Shown one piece after another: positions 8,000-14,701 of a DNA stretch of 14,792 nucleotides (position 1 is its first letter; every line of letters starts with the position of its first letter). The notes beneath the pieces were generated by a model. That model saw nothing but the letters and a program-made list of their open reading frames with translations, made no database searches and was not told the origin of the DNA. Where the stretch lies: positions 1 to 14,792 of the forward strand of contig NZ_JBEXCV010000188.1 of assembly GCF_040605455.1 (NCBI RefSeq), in the 5' to 3' direction. Made by a program: the position numbers and the translations under genes. This stretch comes from Embleya sp040605455. GTDB lineage: Bacteria > Actinomycetota > Actinomycetes > Streptomycetales > Streptomycetaceae.

Positions 8000-8026
8000 C
8001 ACCGCCGGCGCCCGCGCCGGGCGGTG
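8000..8026 (+). terminator. Bulged hairpin after the amidohydrolase gene
   Basis: The left arm CACCGCCGGCG (8000-8010) pairs with CGCCGGGCGGTG (8015-8026), with one bulged base and a 4-nt loop, 10 nt after the stop codon. There is no T-run. It sits between convergent genes and could stop transcription from both sides. The remaining sequence to 8241 is C-rich on this strand and shows nothing else I can name. Confidence 0.65.
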
Positions 8027-8241
8027 TGCCCGGTGCGCGCGCGGACCCGCCGGCCGGCCCAGCGTCTCGGCCCACGCCTGACCTACGCCCGCGCCCGCGC
8101 CGAATCGCCTCCTGGCCGCACCCCGAGCCGAAGCGCACACACGAAGCCGATCGCACACTCGGTCCGCGTTCGCTCCCCGGCCCGCGCCGTAGCCCGCCCC
8201 GCCCCGCCCTGCCGCGACCGACCCCTCCCGGCACGTGGCTG

Positions 8242-10539
8242 CTACCTCGCGCTCATCCAATGTCCCCCGGTGGCCCAACCCACCAGGCGTCGGCCCGCCT
8301 GGTTCTCCAGCGTGCCGCGGGCGTTGAATCGGCCGCCGGCCGCGACTGCGTGCAGCCCGTACAGCACCGGTGTCAGCCGCTGCCGCACGTGGCCCGGGTG
8401 TCGGGCCGCCTCCGTGTCCAGCCAGGACAACGCCTCGGCCCGCTCGGCCTCGGTGCACATCGACAGGTGGAACACCGTCTGCCGCCACCCGTAGGCCGCG
8501 TCCTTGATCGTGCTCAGCGGTTTCGGGTTGCCCTGCACGCGAGCCGTCAAACGGCACACGATGGTGAACGAACGCCGGGCCAGGTCGGGCCAGTTCGGCG
8601 CCACCTCGACCGGTCCGGCCAGCGCTGCGAGATTGTGCGTGGTCAGAATCTGGGACTGCTCGATCACCGTGCCGTTGGCCGCAGGCGACCAACGGCTCCC
8701 GGCGCCGCCGCGCGCCCGGCACAGCTCGCCGAACCGGGAGACCGGCGCCGCGTCGTACGTGCGCCAATCCGCGTGGCCCCCGACCGACGCGCCGATCGCG
8801 GCGTAGTCGATGTCGAAGTACCGCTCGTACAGCGACCCCTCCAGGAGCCGACCGGCCAGCACCGCGGCCGCCAGGTACTTCCGCGAGAACCGGCCCATGA
8901 AGATGTCGGCCGCCAACTCCTCGACCCACGGCACCCGCAACCGGGCGTTGTCGGAGAGCGCGGACAACTGGCTGATCAGCGGATTGGGCAGGATGGTCGC
9001 CGGGAAGCCGTCGAGTGCGAGTTCGCCCAGGTGGGCGAGCACCGTACGGGCGTTCTCCCGGGCCTCGGTGCCCGCCTCGTGATACCCCGATACCGCCGCC
9101 ACCCAGGGCAGTTCCTCGATCCGGACCTGATGCTCCAGGTTCAGCAGCAACAGCGAGCGCCGGTTGCGGAACGCGCGATGATTCGCGGTCATCAGTGTCC
9201 GCAACATGGCCTCGGGATACACCTGAGCCGTGGTCGAGGCGACCAACTGCGGTACCAGTTGGGCCAGTACCTCGGCCGAGGGCACGATGCCGCGATCGAT
9301 CAGCGTGCCGATCGGCGCGCTCAGCGCACGCTCGACCGACTTCCGGATGGATGGCGGGATTTCGCTGCCCGCGGGCACTTCGCTCCGATGCTGCTCCGTC
9401 TCGGTGACCGGTTCCACCAACGCGTCGGTGTCCGGCGTGCCGGAGTCCTGCGGGAGGTCGGCCAGTCGTCGCACCACCACCCGGGCCAGTTCGTGGTGCG
9501 CGGGCAGCGTCGCGACGGCGGCCTGGCGCTCGCGCAGTTCGGCGTGCCCGGTCGAGCCCGGCAGGCCTCGCCGGCACACCATCGAGTCGACCGCGTACTG
9601 CAACATCCCGCGTCGGCGCGCGTCGAGCGGGCGAGCGGCCACCGTGTCCGCGAGTGCGACGCGCAGGATGGCCTGGTTCTCCTTCGGCCTACGGTGCTTG
9701 CCGCACAGCCGATGCTCGGCGGCGAGCACCTTGTACCGGGCCAGCAGCTCGTGCCCGCGCCGGTGCCAGTCCCGGTCCGGGACGCGGGAGAACACGCGAC
9801 CCGAGTCGACCTCGGTGGTGTCCAGCCACAACGCCAGGAGTTCGTCCGCGAACGGGTTCCAGACGGTGAGCGCCTCGCGCATCGCCTCGACCGCCCGCTT
9901 CGGCCTCCGCTTGGCGAGCTCGTCGCGTGCCTGGCCGACCGTGCTCCGGTAGGCCGTGGTCGCATCCGCAGGCGGAGTCGACGTGGGCCGCGGCGCGAAG
10001 CGCAGCCGATCCGCGAACGGGTCCATGGTTTCCAGGAGTCGCAGCGCGGCGGCGCGGTCGCCCGCCCACGCCAGCCAGGCCACCACCGGCAGCGCGGCCT
10101 CCTCGGGCACGGCCACCTCGTAGCGACCGTGCTCCAGCGCCTCGGTCAGCTCGGCCAGGCCCGCGTCGGTGAGGTGATACTCGAACAGGGCGCGCCGGTC
10201 GGCGGGGACGCCCACCCGGCTCGCGGTCTCGATCTCGTGCGGCAGCAGCGGTCCGCCCGCGCACGCCTCGCCGGTGGCGAAACCGCCGCGGACCACCTCG
10301 GGCGTCACCCAGGCGGGAAACTCGGCCGTCGGTGTACGCGAACCCACCCGTAGGGATCCGCTTGTGACCCCGCGCAGTACCCGACCCCAGCGCTCGACCC
10401 GGCGCTCGGCGCGTTCGCGAGTATCCGTGTCCTCGTGGCTCGCGGCGGTCCGGAGTGCTCGGGCCAATTGCCGATCGAGGTACTCGTGGCCGACGGTCGC
10501 GGGCGAAATCCCCTGGCGCTGCTCATCGTTGTCGTTCAT
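8242..10539 (-). CDS. Large protein of unknown function downstream of a tRNA-like element
   Basis: This 765-aa soluble protein belongs to no family I can name. No signal peptide, transmembrane span, P-loop or HTH stands out. It appears mainly alpha-helical. Conserved-looking stretches include EACAGGPLLPHEIETASRVG (about 92-111), REALTVWNPFADELLALWLDTTEVDSG in the second quarter and CGKHRRPKENQAILRVAL. The C-terminal part carries QSQILTTHNLAAL and KPLSTIKDAAYGWRQTVFHLS, ending in GRRLVGWATGGHW. The aromatic Gly-His-Trp tail and TTHN motif might be functional, but this is a guess. ATG at 10539 is chosen because all upstream in-frame sequence (to GTG 10629) lies inside the tRNA-shaped element. 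No Shine-Dalgarno is present. Codon bias is normal for the window, so it looks native and functional. Confidence 0.85.
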   Translation of the reverse strand: MNDNDEQRQGISPATVGHEYLDRQLARALRTAASHEDTDTRERAERRVERWGRVLRGVTSGSLRVGSRTPTAEFPAWVTPEVVRGGFATGEACAGGPLLPHEIETASRVGVPADRRALFEYHLTDAGLAELTEALEHGRYEVAVPEEAALPVVAWLAWAGDRAAALRLLETMDPFADRLRFAPRPTSTPPADATTAYRSTVGQARDELAKRRPKRAVEAMREALTVWNPFADELLALWLDTTEVDSGRVFSRVPDRDWHRRGHELLARYKVLAAEHRLCGKHRRPKENQAILRVALADTVAARPLDARRRGMLQYAVDSMVCRRGLPGSTGHAELRERQAAVATLPAHHELARVVVRRLADLPQDSGTPDTDALVEPVTETEQHRSEVPAGSEIPPSIRKSVERALSAPIGTLIDRGIVPSAEVLAQLVPQLVASTTAQVYPEAMLRTLMTANHRAFRNRRSLLLLNLEHQVRIEELPWVAAVSGYHEAGTEARENARTVLAHLGELALDGFPATILPNPLISQLSALSDNARLRVPWVEELAADIFMGRFSRKYLAAAVLAGRLLEGSLYERYFDIDYAAIGASVGGHADWRTYDAAPVSRFGELCRARGGAGSRWSPAANGTVIEQSQILTTHNLAALAGPVEVAPNWPDLARRSFTIVCRLTARVQGNPKPLSTIKDAAYGWRQTVFHLSMCTEAERAEALSWLDTEAARHPGHVRQRLTPVLYGLHAVAAGGRFNARGTLENQAGRRLVGWATGGHWMSAR

Positions 10540-10541
10540 AG

Positions 10542-10613
10542 CCGGCATGGCGGGTGCTGCCCCCGCGCCCTCCGGATCCGGAGTCCGGTGCTCTACTGCT
10601 GAGCTACACGCCG
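10542..10613 (-). tRNA. tRNA-Arg(CCG)-like gene with non-canonical D- and T-loops
   Basis: Read on the minus strand, 72 nt fold into a full cloverleaf. Acceptor stem: CGGCGTG (10613-10607) with CATGCCG (10549-10543), one G-T wobble. D-stem: GCTC/GAGC. Anticodon stem: CCGGA/TCCGG, with loop CTCCGGA and anticodon CCG at 10581-10579. Variable loop: AGGGC. T-stem: GCGGG/CCCGC. The discriminator base is G and no CCA is encoded. The T-loop is GGCAGCA instead of TTCRANY, and the D-loop AGCAGTA lacks the consecutive GG that normally docks with it. It may be a decayed tRNA, an unusual functional tRNA or a tRNA mimic. The 765-aa gene starts two nt downstream. Confidence 0.65.
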
Positions 10614-10629
10614 TTGTTGTCGCGCCCAC

Positions 10630-10659
10630 AGGCTAGGTGCGGCCGGGGGACGGGGACAA
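10630..10659 (-). promoter_or_regulatory. Candidate promoter of the tRNA-like element and the 765-aa gene
   Basis: On the minus strand TTGTCC (10659-10654), an 18-nt spacer and TAGCCT (10635-10630) resemble the streptomycete vegetative consensus. Transcription would begin near 10623, about 10 nt before the tRNA-like 5' end, which is a normal tRNA leader length. No other promoter is visible between the element and the downstream ORF, so both would be on one transcript. Confidence 0.45.
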
Positions 10660-10736
10660 GCACAATATCGACGAGCGCCGGCGGCAGGCGGACCCCGGCG
10701 GCACGGTGCGCTTCGTGGAGCCCGACCGGGAAGCTC

Positions 10737-12065
10737 TCAGCCGGCCCGCTCGGGTTCGGCGAGGGCCGCCCCTCCGGGTTCGGCGACGGCCGTCTGCCCG
10801 GGTTCGGCGAAGGCCACCGGGTCCGTCGTGGTCGACGACTTCGCGGGTGTGGGCGGCGCCTCGGCCTCGGCGGCCGGAGTGGCAGGCGACGGGGATTGGA
10901 TCGCGCGTACGTCCGGCAGCAGCAGCAAACCCGCGTTCGTGGCCACCACGAGCACCGCGCCGACCAGTAGCGGGGTGCTCGTGCCGATACTTGCCGCGAC
11001 GGGAGCGGCGATGGCCAGGCCCAACGGGCGCGTGGCGAAGGAGATCAGTGTGTCGAACGAGCCGACCCGGCCCAGTGCCTCCGGCGGGATGCGGTGCTGA
11101 AGCGTGGTCTCCCACAGCGGGCTCAGCACGCCGAGACCGAACATGGCCACGAAGTAGGCGACGGCGACGACGGTCAGCGGCGCCCGTAGTGCGAGGGCGG
11201 CGAGCGGAAGCCCGTACAGGGCGGCGCCGATCGACGTGGCCACCAGTGGGCGGCGCACGGGCAACCGGGACGCGGTCAGGGCCCCGAGCAGCACGCCTGC
11301 GGTACCGACCTGGGCGATGATCACCCACGAGCGGTCGCCGCCCAATCGGTCCACCGCGATGATCGGGCCGAGGGTGAGCAGGAAGCCGGCCGCCAGGTGC
11401 CATACGCCGTGCGCGACCACATTGGCCAGGAACCAGGGATGGCGCCGGGTCTCCACCCACCCCGCGTGCAACTCGCCCAGGAACGGCCCCTGTTCGCGCT
11501 TGCGCTGGACGCGTTCGGGGCGCAGACCGCCGAATGTGGCGGCGGATGCGACGAACAGCACGCCGGTCAGGAGCGAGGACCAGCCGGCCCCGACGGCGAG
11601 CATCAGCGTGCCGGCGGCAGCGGGCGCCGCCACCCGGGCGAGGCCCTGCGCCACGCCGAGCCGGGCGTTGACCCGCAGGCGCTCCGACTGGGGCACCACC
11701 GCGACCACCAGCGTGTGGATCGGCGAGGTGCCGAACGCGACGGCGGCGCCGGTGAGCGCGGACAGGATCGCCAGGTCCGGGATCCGTGCCGGGCCCGCGA
11801 GCAGTTCGGCGCCGATCGCCAGCTGGGCGCAGGCGCGGACCAGGTCGGCGGCCAGGATCACCCGATGCGGCGGGAAGCGGTCGGCGATCACGCCCGCGAC
11901 CGGGAGCAGGAGCAACATCGGCAGCAGTTCGCAGGCCAGCACCAGGCCCAGATCGGTGCCCGAGCCGGTGTGTACGAGGGCCAGCGTCAGCGTGATGGGA
12001 ATGAGAGCCGTGGCAAGGGCGGCGAAGGTGCGGCCGAGCAGGAGCCGGCGCGTGGGTGGGGTCAT
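10737..12065 (-). CDS. MFS transporter (drug-efflux-like)
   Basis: This 442-aa inner-membrane protein of the major facilitator superfamily probably exports a small molecule by proton antiport. It has about 12 hydrophobic helices. The first begins near residue 9, and the cytoplasmic loop 2-3 motif GVIADRFPPHRV (58-69) is a good motif A match. A charged central loop (GLRPERVQRKREQGPFLGELH) separates the two halves. Residues from about 390 form a Pro/Ala/Glu-rich cytoplasmic tail ending in three 8-residue AEPG repeats. The ATG at 12065 has no Shine-Dalgarno, and a -10-like TACATT lies 8 nt upstream, so the mRNA is likely leaderless. It is divergent from a MarR gene with shared palindromes between them, so MarR control is likely. 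The substrate is unknown. Confidence 0.93.
   Translation of the reverse strand: MTPPTRRLLLGRTFAALATALIPITLTLALVHTGSGTDLGLVLACELLPMLLLLPVAGVIADRFPPHRVILAADLVRACAQLAIGAELLAGPARIPDLAILSALTGAAVAFGTSPIHTLVVAVVPQSERLRVNARLGVAQGLARVAAPAAAGTLMLAVGAGWSSLLTGVLFVASAATFGGLRPERVQRKREQGPFLGELHAGWVETRRHPWFLANVVAHGVWHLAAGFLLTLGPIIAVDRLGGDRSWVIIAQVGTAGVLLGALTASRLPVRRPLVATSIGAALYGLPLAALALRAPLTVVAVAYFVAMFGLGVLSPLWETTLQHRIPPEALGRVGSFDTLISFATRPLGLAIAAPVAASIGTSTPLLVGAVLVVATNAGLLLLPDVRAIQSPSPATPAAEAEAPPTPAKSSTTTDPVAFAEPGQTAVAEPGGAALAEPERAG
10751..10815. repeat. Three 24-bp-spaced repeats in the MFS 3' end
   Basis: A 17-nt core CGGGTTCGGCGA-N-GGCC occurs at 10751-10767, 10775-10791 and 10799-10815, differing only at the N (G, C, A). 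The period of 24 bp preserves the frame and encodes three 8-residue units around AEPG at the MFS C-terminus. Copy-number variation between strains is likely. Confidence 0.85.
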
Positions 12066-12073
12066 GGCACGAG

Positions 12074-12103
12074 AATGTATTTCGCCAGCGAATCATTCGT
12101 CAA
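12074..12103 (-). promoter_or_regulatory. MFS gene promoter (leaderless)
   Basis: On the minus strand TTGACG (12103-12098), an 18-nt spacer and TACATT (12079-12074) form a good vegetative-type promoter. The -10 ends 8 nt before the ATG at 12065, so transcription would start at or within a base or two of the start codon. Both MarR-type palindromes lie within this promoter. Confidence 0.6.
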
Positions 12104-12107
12104 CGAA
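12081..12107. promoter_or_regulatory. Two tandem MarR-type operator palindromes
   Basis: TTCGC-CA-GCGAA (12081-12092) and TTCGT-CA-ACGAA (12096-12107) share the pattern TTCGY-CA-RCGAA with perfect 5-bp arms. Their centres are 15 bp apart. They occupy the -35 and spacer of the MFS promoter and lie upstream of the MarR start, which suits binding by the neighbouring MarR dimer and joint control of both genes. Confidence 0.7.
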
Positions 12108-12122
12108 AACTCCGCGACCCAG

Positions 12123-12128
12123 CATAAT
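12123..12128 (+). promoter_or_regulatory. Candidate -10 of the MarR gene
   Basis: CATAAT ends 6 nt before the ATG at 12135, consistent with a leaderless transcript. The matching -35 (GTCAAC at 12099-12104, 18 nt upstream) is weak and overlaps the second palindrome. Confidence 0.4.
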
Positions 12129-12134
12129 GGCCGC

Positions 12135-12812
12135 ATGCGCGGTGAAGGCCGGGAACAGAGACGGGTACGGGACGGTGCCGCCGACGGGCGGGGCGGGCCC
12201 GAGGTCGAGGGCGCGGCCGACGGGCAGGGCGCGCCCGATGGCGAGGGCCCGGTGGAGGTGGCGGCCCAAGCCCCAGCCCCAGCCCGGGCCCAAGCCGACG
12301 CCGAGCCGGAAGTCGTCGATGCCGAGGATTCCGTCGACCGTCACATCGCGCGCTGGCGGCACAAGGCGCCGTTCGACGAGCGGGTCGAGGGGATCGTCAC
12401 CCGAATCCAGATGCTGACCAAGCACGTGGCGCAGGTCAAAGGGCGCGCCCTTGCCGAGGTCGGTCTGCAGGCCTTCGAGTTCGACACCCTGCACCGACTG
12501 GCCTCGCGCGGGGAGCCCTACCGGGCCACGCCGTCCGAACTGGCCGCAGAGCTGATGGTGTCGCCGGCCGGGATCACCGGCCGGTTGCACACCCTGGAGG
12601 AGGCCGGTTCGATCCGGCGCATCCGCGGCACCGACGACCGTCGCCGGGTCGACGTCGAACTCACCGAGCCGGGCCGCGCCCGCTGGATGGCCGCGATGAC
12701 ACTGCTCGACCGCGCCGAGCGCACGATGGTCGGTCCCCTGGACGAGACGGATCAGGACGTACTGATCGCGCTGCTGAAGCGGATGCTGCTGCGCGTGGAG
12801 AACACGCGCTGA
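12135..12812 (+). CDS. MarR-family transcriptional regulator with long N-terminal extension
   Basis: This 225-aa regulator has a winged helix-turn-helix at residues about 75-215. ALAEVGLQAFEFDTLHRLAS is the entry helix, and TPSELAAELMVSPAGITGRLHTLEEAG (132-158) holds the HTH. The wing is IRRIRGTDDRRRVDVELTEPG (160-180), with the family's conserved DxRRxxVxLT pattern, followed by a C-terminal dimer helix (ETDQDVLIALLKRMLLRVE). Residues 1-65 are Gly/Ala/Pro/Glu-rich and probably disordered; most MarR proteins lack this. ATG at 12135 is chosen because a -10-like CATAAT lies just upstream; an in-frame ATG at 12075 would run through the operator palindromes. A true start further in, near residue 60-70, is possible. 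Probably represses itself and the divergent MFS gene; the ligand is unknown. Confidence 0.9.
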   Translation: MRGEGREQRRVRDGAADGRGGPEVEGAADGQGAPDGEGPVEVAAQAPAPARAQADAEPEVVDAEDSVDRHIARWRHKAPFDERVEGIVTRIQMLTKHVAQVKGRALAEVGLQAFEFDTLHRLASRGEPYRATPSELAAELMVSPAGITGRLHTLEEAGSIRRIRGTDDRRRVDVELTEPGRARWMAAMTLLDRAERTMVGPLDETDQDVLIALLKRMLLRVENTR

Positions 12813-12901
12813 GACGTGCCGGGGATGCTGTCGCGCAGCCTGGTCGGCCGGGCGGCCCTCGGACCCGAACCACGGTCGCGACGACGAGCGGCTTGTGGTC
12901 C

Positions 12902-12977
12902 GAGCCCGGGTCCCGAGCCCGAGCCCGGGTCCCGAGCCCGAGCCCAGGCCCCGAGCCCGAGCCCAGGCCCGGGACCC
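12902..12977. repeat. Tandem repeat, 19-bp unit, four copies
   Basis: Units start at 12902, 12921, 12940 and 12959. The first two are identical (gagcccgggtcccgagccc). The third is gagcccaggccccgagccc and the fourth has drifted at its end. It lies between the convergent MarR and rRNA-methyltransferase genes, outside any credible coding frame. The unit contains internal CCCGGG and GAGCCC motifs and can fold on itself. Confidence 0.9.
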
Positions 12978-12988
12978 GGAGTCCCGGG
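12968..12988. terminator. Hairpin between convergent genes
   Basis: CCCGGGAC (12968-12975) and GTCCCGGG (12981-12988) form a perfect 8-bp stem with a 5-nt loop at the end of the 19-bp tandem repeat. It could terminate transcription from both the MarR gene (stop 12812) and the methyltransferase gene (stop 13056). No T-run. Confidence 0.5.
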
Positions 12989-13055
12989 ACACGCACAGGC
13001 AGCCGATCCGCGCGTCGATTCCGAGTGCTCCCGGCGCCCCCGGTGCGGCTCTCGG

Positions 13056-14213
13056 TCAGTTCTTGACGGCCCGCAGCACCACGAACTTCGGGTCACTGGC
13101 CACGATGTCGCAGTTGCCGAACAGCCGGCGCAGCTTCACGTGGTAACCCAGGTGCCGGTTGCCGATCACCCACAGCTCGCCGCCGGAGCGCAGCGCCGCG
13201 CGCGAACCGGCGAACATCCGCCACGAGATGGCCTCGGTGGTGGCCCGATGGGTGTGGAACGGCGGGTTGTTCAGCACCAGGTCGACGCTTTCGGCGGCCA
13301 CGTCCGTCAGACCATCGCCCACCGCGAACTCGGCACCGGCATCCGAGCCCAGGTTCTCCTCGAACGTGGCCCGCGCCGATGCCACGGCCTGATGCGACTC
13401 GTCCACGAACAACACGTCCGAGCGCGGGTTGGCCAGCATGACCGCGGTGCCCACCACGCCGTTGCCGCAGCCCAGGTCCACCACCCGGTCGCGACCGGTG
13501 CGGCGCGGGAGGTTGCGCAGCAGGAAGCGGGTACCGATGTCGAGCCGGTCGCCACAGAAGATGCCCGCGTGGTTGGTGGCCACGATCCCGGACCCCGCAC
13601 CGACGTCGGCGGGCAGCGTGTAGCTGCGCGGCCAGGGGCTCGCGGTACGCGGGAGGGTGGGGTCGGGCGTGGTGAAGATCAGTCGGGCCTTCTTCACCGC
13701 GAGCGAGGTCCGGGTCGGGCCGATGATGCGCTCGAACAGCTTGAGCGTGGAGGTGTGGATCTCCGTGGTCATCCCGGTGCCGACCACGACGGTGTCCGCG
13801 TGCACGCTCGGCGCGAGCCGGTGCAGCTGGTCCTCCAGCAGGGCCAGGTTCTTCGGGACCCGGACGATCAGTACGTCGATGCGCTCCGGCGGCGCGTCCC
13901 GGGTGGAGAGCAGCTCCACCCAGTCGGGGTCCGCCTCGTTGCGCGCCAAGTTGGCCCGAGTGGCCTCCTGGCCGAGGAAGGAGTCGCTGATCTGTACCGG
14001 CCGGGACTCGGCGAGCGCGGTGACCAGCGCGCCCCATCGGTCGCCCACCACCACGACGCTGCCGGACAGATCCGTCGGCTTTTCGTCGTCGATCCCGGCG
14101 AGGTGCCGCAGCACGTATTCGTCGGCCGCGTCCCATGCGCGCAGCAGATCGCGGGGATCCTCGGGGTAACGGGTGAGCTCGAACTCGCCGGAAGGCGCAG
14201 AGAAACGGTTCAT
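13056..14213 (-). CDS. RlmG/RsmC-type rRNA (guanine-N2) methyltransferase
   Basis: This 385-aa SAM-dependent methyltransferase has the two-domain layout of RlmG/RsmC enzymes, which methylate guanine N2 in ribosomal RNA. The N-terminal half (about 1-195) is a degenerate methyltransferase-like domain (VVVVGDRWGALVTAL). The C-terminal half holds the SAM-binding VVDLGCGNGVVG (244-255) and the catalytic NNPPFH (315-320), the N2-guanine signature. Length is close to E. coli RlmG (378 aa). The exact target nucleotide in this organism is not proven. ATG at 14213 has only a weak GAGTGG upstream. It is transcribed alone and converges on the MarR gene. Codon use is normal. Confidence 0.9.
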   Translation of the reverse strand: MNRFSAPSGEFELTRYPEDPRDLLRAWDAADEYVLRHLAGIDDEKPTDLSGSVVVVGDRWGALVTALAESRPVQISDSFLGQEATRANLARNEADPDWVELLSTRDAPPERIDVLIVRVPKNLALLEDQLHRLAPSVHADTVVVGTGMTTEIHTSTLKLFERIIGPTRTSLAVKKARLIFTTPDPTLPRTASPWPRSYTLPADVGAGSGIVATNHAGIFCGDRLDIGTRFLLRNLPRRTGRDRVVDLGCGNGVVGTAVMLANPRSDVLFVDESHQAVASARATFEENLGSDAGAEFAVGDGLTDVAAESVDLVLNNPPFHTHRATTEAISWRMFAGSRAALRSGGELWVIGNRHLGYHVKLRRLFGNCDIVASDPKFVVLRAVKN

Positions 14214-14554
14214 TGTCCACTCAGCCTATCCGGGCCCGGCCCGTCCCCCGGCCGCGCGCCTGTTCGTACCGCCTCCGAGTCCGGGCCGGCGGCGAGCGTC
14301 GCACGCGGTGCCGGCAGCGCGATGCCGCCCGCGTCGTCCGGTACCCGGCCATCGGGGCGAACGGTGACGGCTACACGATCGGCGTCGTCACGGCGGTGCC
14401 GTTCGTGCTCGTCGTCGGCGTACTCGCCTACCACCGTCTGTGGCGCGACGGCCTGCTTTCGGGGCGTCGACTCCAGCTCGACCCGGTCGCCGGCGCCGCC
14501 ATCGTGATCCCGTTCGTGGTGCCGGCACCGGCCTTCGGCAAGCTCGTGTTCTGA
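14214..14554 (+). other. Open frame with two hydrophobic stretches, no credible start
   Basis: The plus frame ending in TGA at 14552-14554 is open from near 14213 and includes TIGVVTAVPFVLVVGVLAY and GAAIVIPFVVPAPAFGKLVF, which look like two membrane spans. It has no ATG and no Shine-Dalgarno, and its first half is Arg-rich and non-hydrophobic. It may be the remnant of a small membrane-protein gene, a gene starting at an internal GTG near 14396, or chance. Apart from this and the short repeat at 14578, I see no gene between 14214 and 14701. Confidence 0.25.
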
Positions 14555-14577
14555 ACGATCGTGCCACGTGTCGGGCT

Positions 14578-14621
14578 GTCGGTGTCCGTCGGTGTCCGTC
14601 GGTGCTCGTCGGCGTTCGTCG
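14578..14621. repeat. 10-bp tandem repeat, about four copies
   Basis: Units gtcggtgtcc (14578), gtcggtgtcc (14588), gtcggtgctc (14598) and gtcggcgttc (14608), followed by gtcg. Non-coding. The units diverge progressively to the right, as in an ageing slippage repeat. Confidence 0.85.
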
Positions 14622-14701
14622 ACCCGCGTGCGCTGTGCGTCCGGGGGCGCACGGGCCTACCCGCGGATGTCCTCGGGGGTGGGCCCGAATCCGACGGAGC
14701 G

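Noticed and set aside
7487..9577. 696-codon minus-strand open frame across the amidohydrolase and the 765-aa gene
   Set aside because: Its translation is Arg/Gly/Pro-rich, overlaps two well-supported genes and has no motif. It is typical of off-frame reading in very GC-rich DNA.
8026..10353. 775-codon plus-strand open frame opposite the 765-aa gene
   Set aside because: Antisense shadow. Its Arg/Gln/His-rich translation is as expected from reading a biased gene backwards.
10540..10629. N-terminal extension of the 765-aa protein to the GTG at 10629
   Set aside because: These codons translate the tRNA-shaped sequence (SAVEHRTPDPEG, the usual look of a translated tRNA gene). There is no ribosome binding site.
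12075..12134. Earlier ATG (12075) for the MarR gene
   Set aside because: It would place the operator palindromes and a -10-like box inside the coding region and has no Shine-Dalgarno.
12902..12977. Possible CRISPR array
   Set aside because: The repeat units are head-to-tail with no unique spacers, and no cas gene is present. It is a simple tandem repeat.
12816..14507. 563-codon plus-strand open frame opposite the rRNA methyltransferase
   Set aside because: It starts inside the 19-bp repeat and covers the RlmG-type gene antisense. The methyltransferase motifs on the other strand are decisive.
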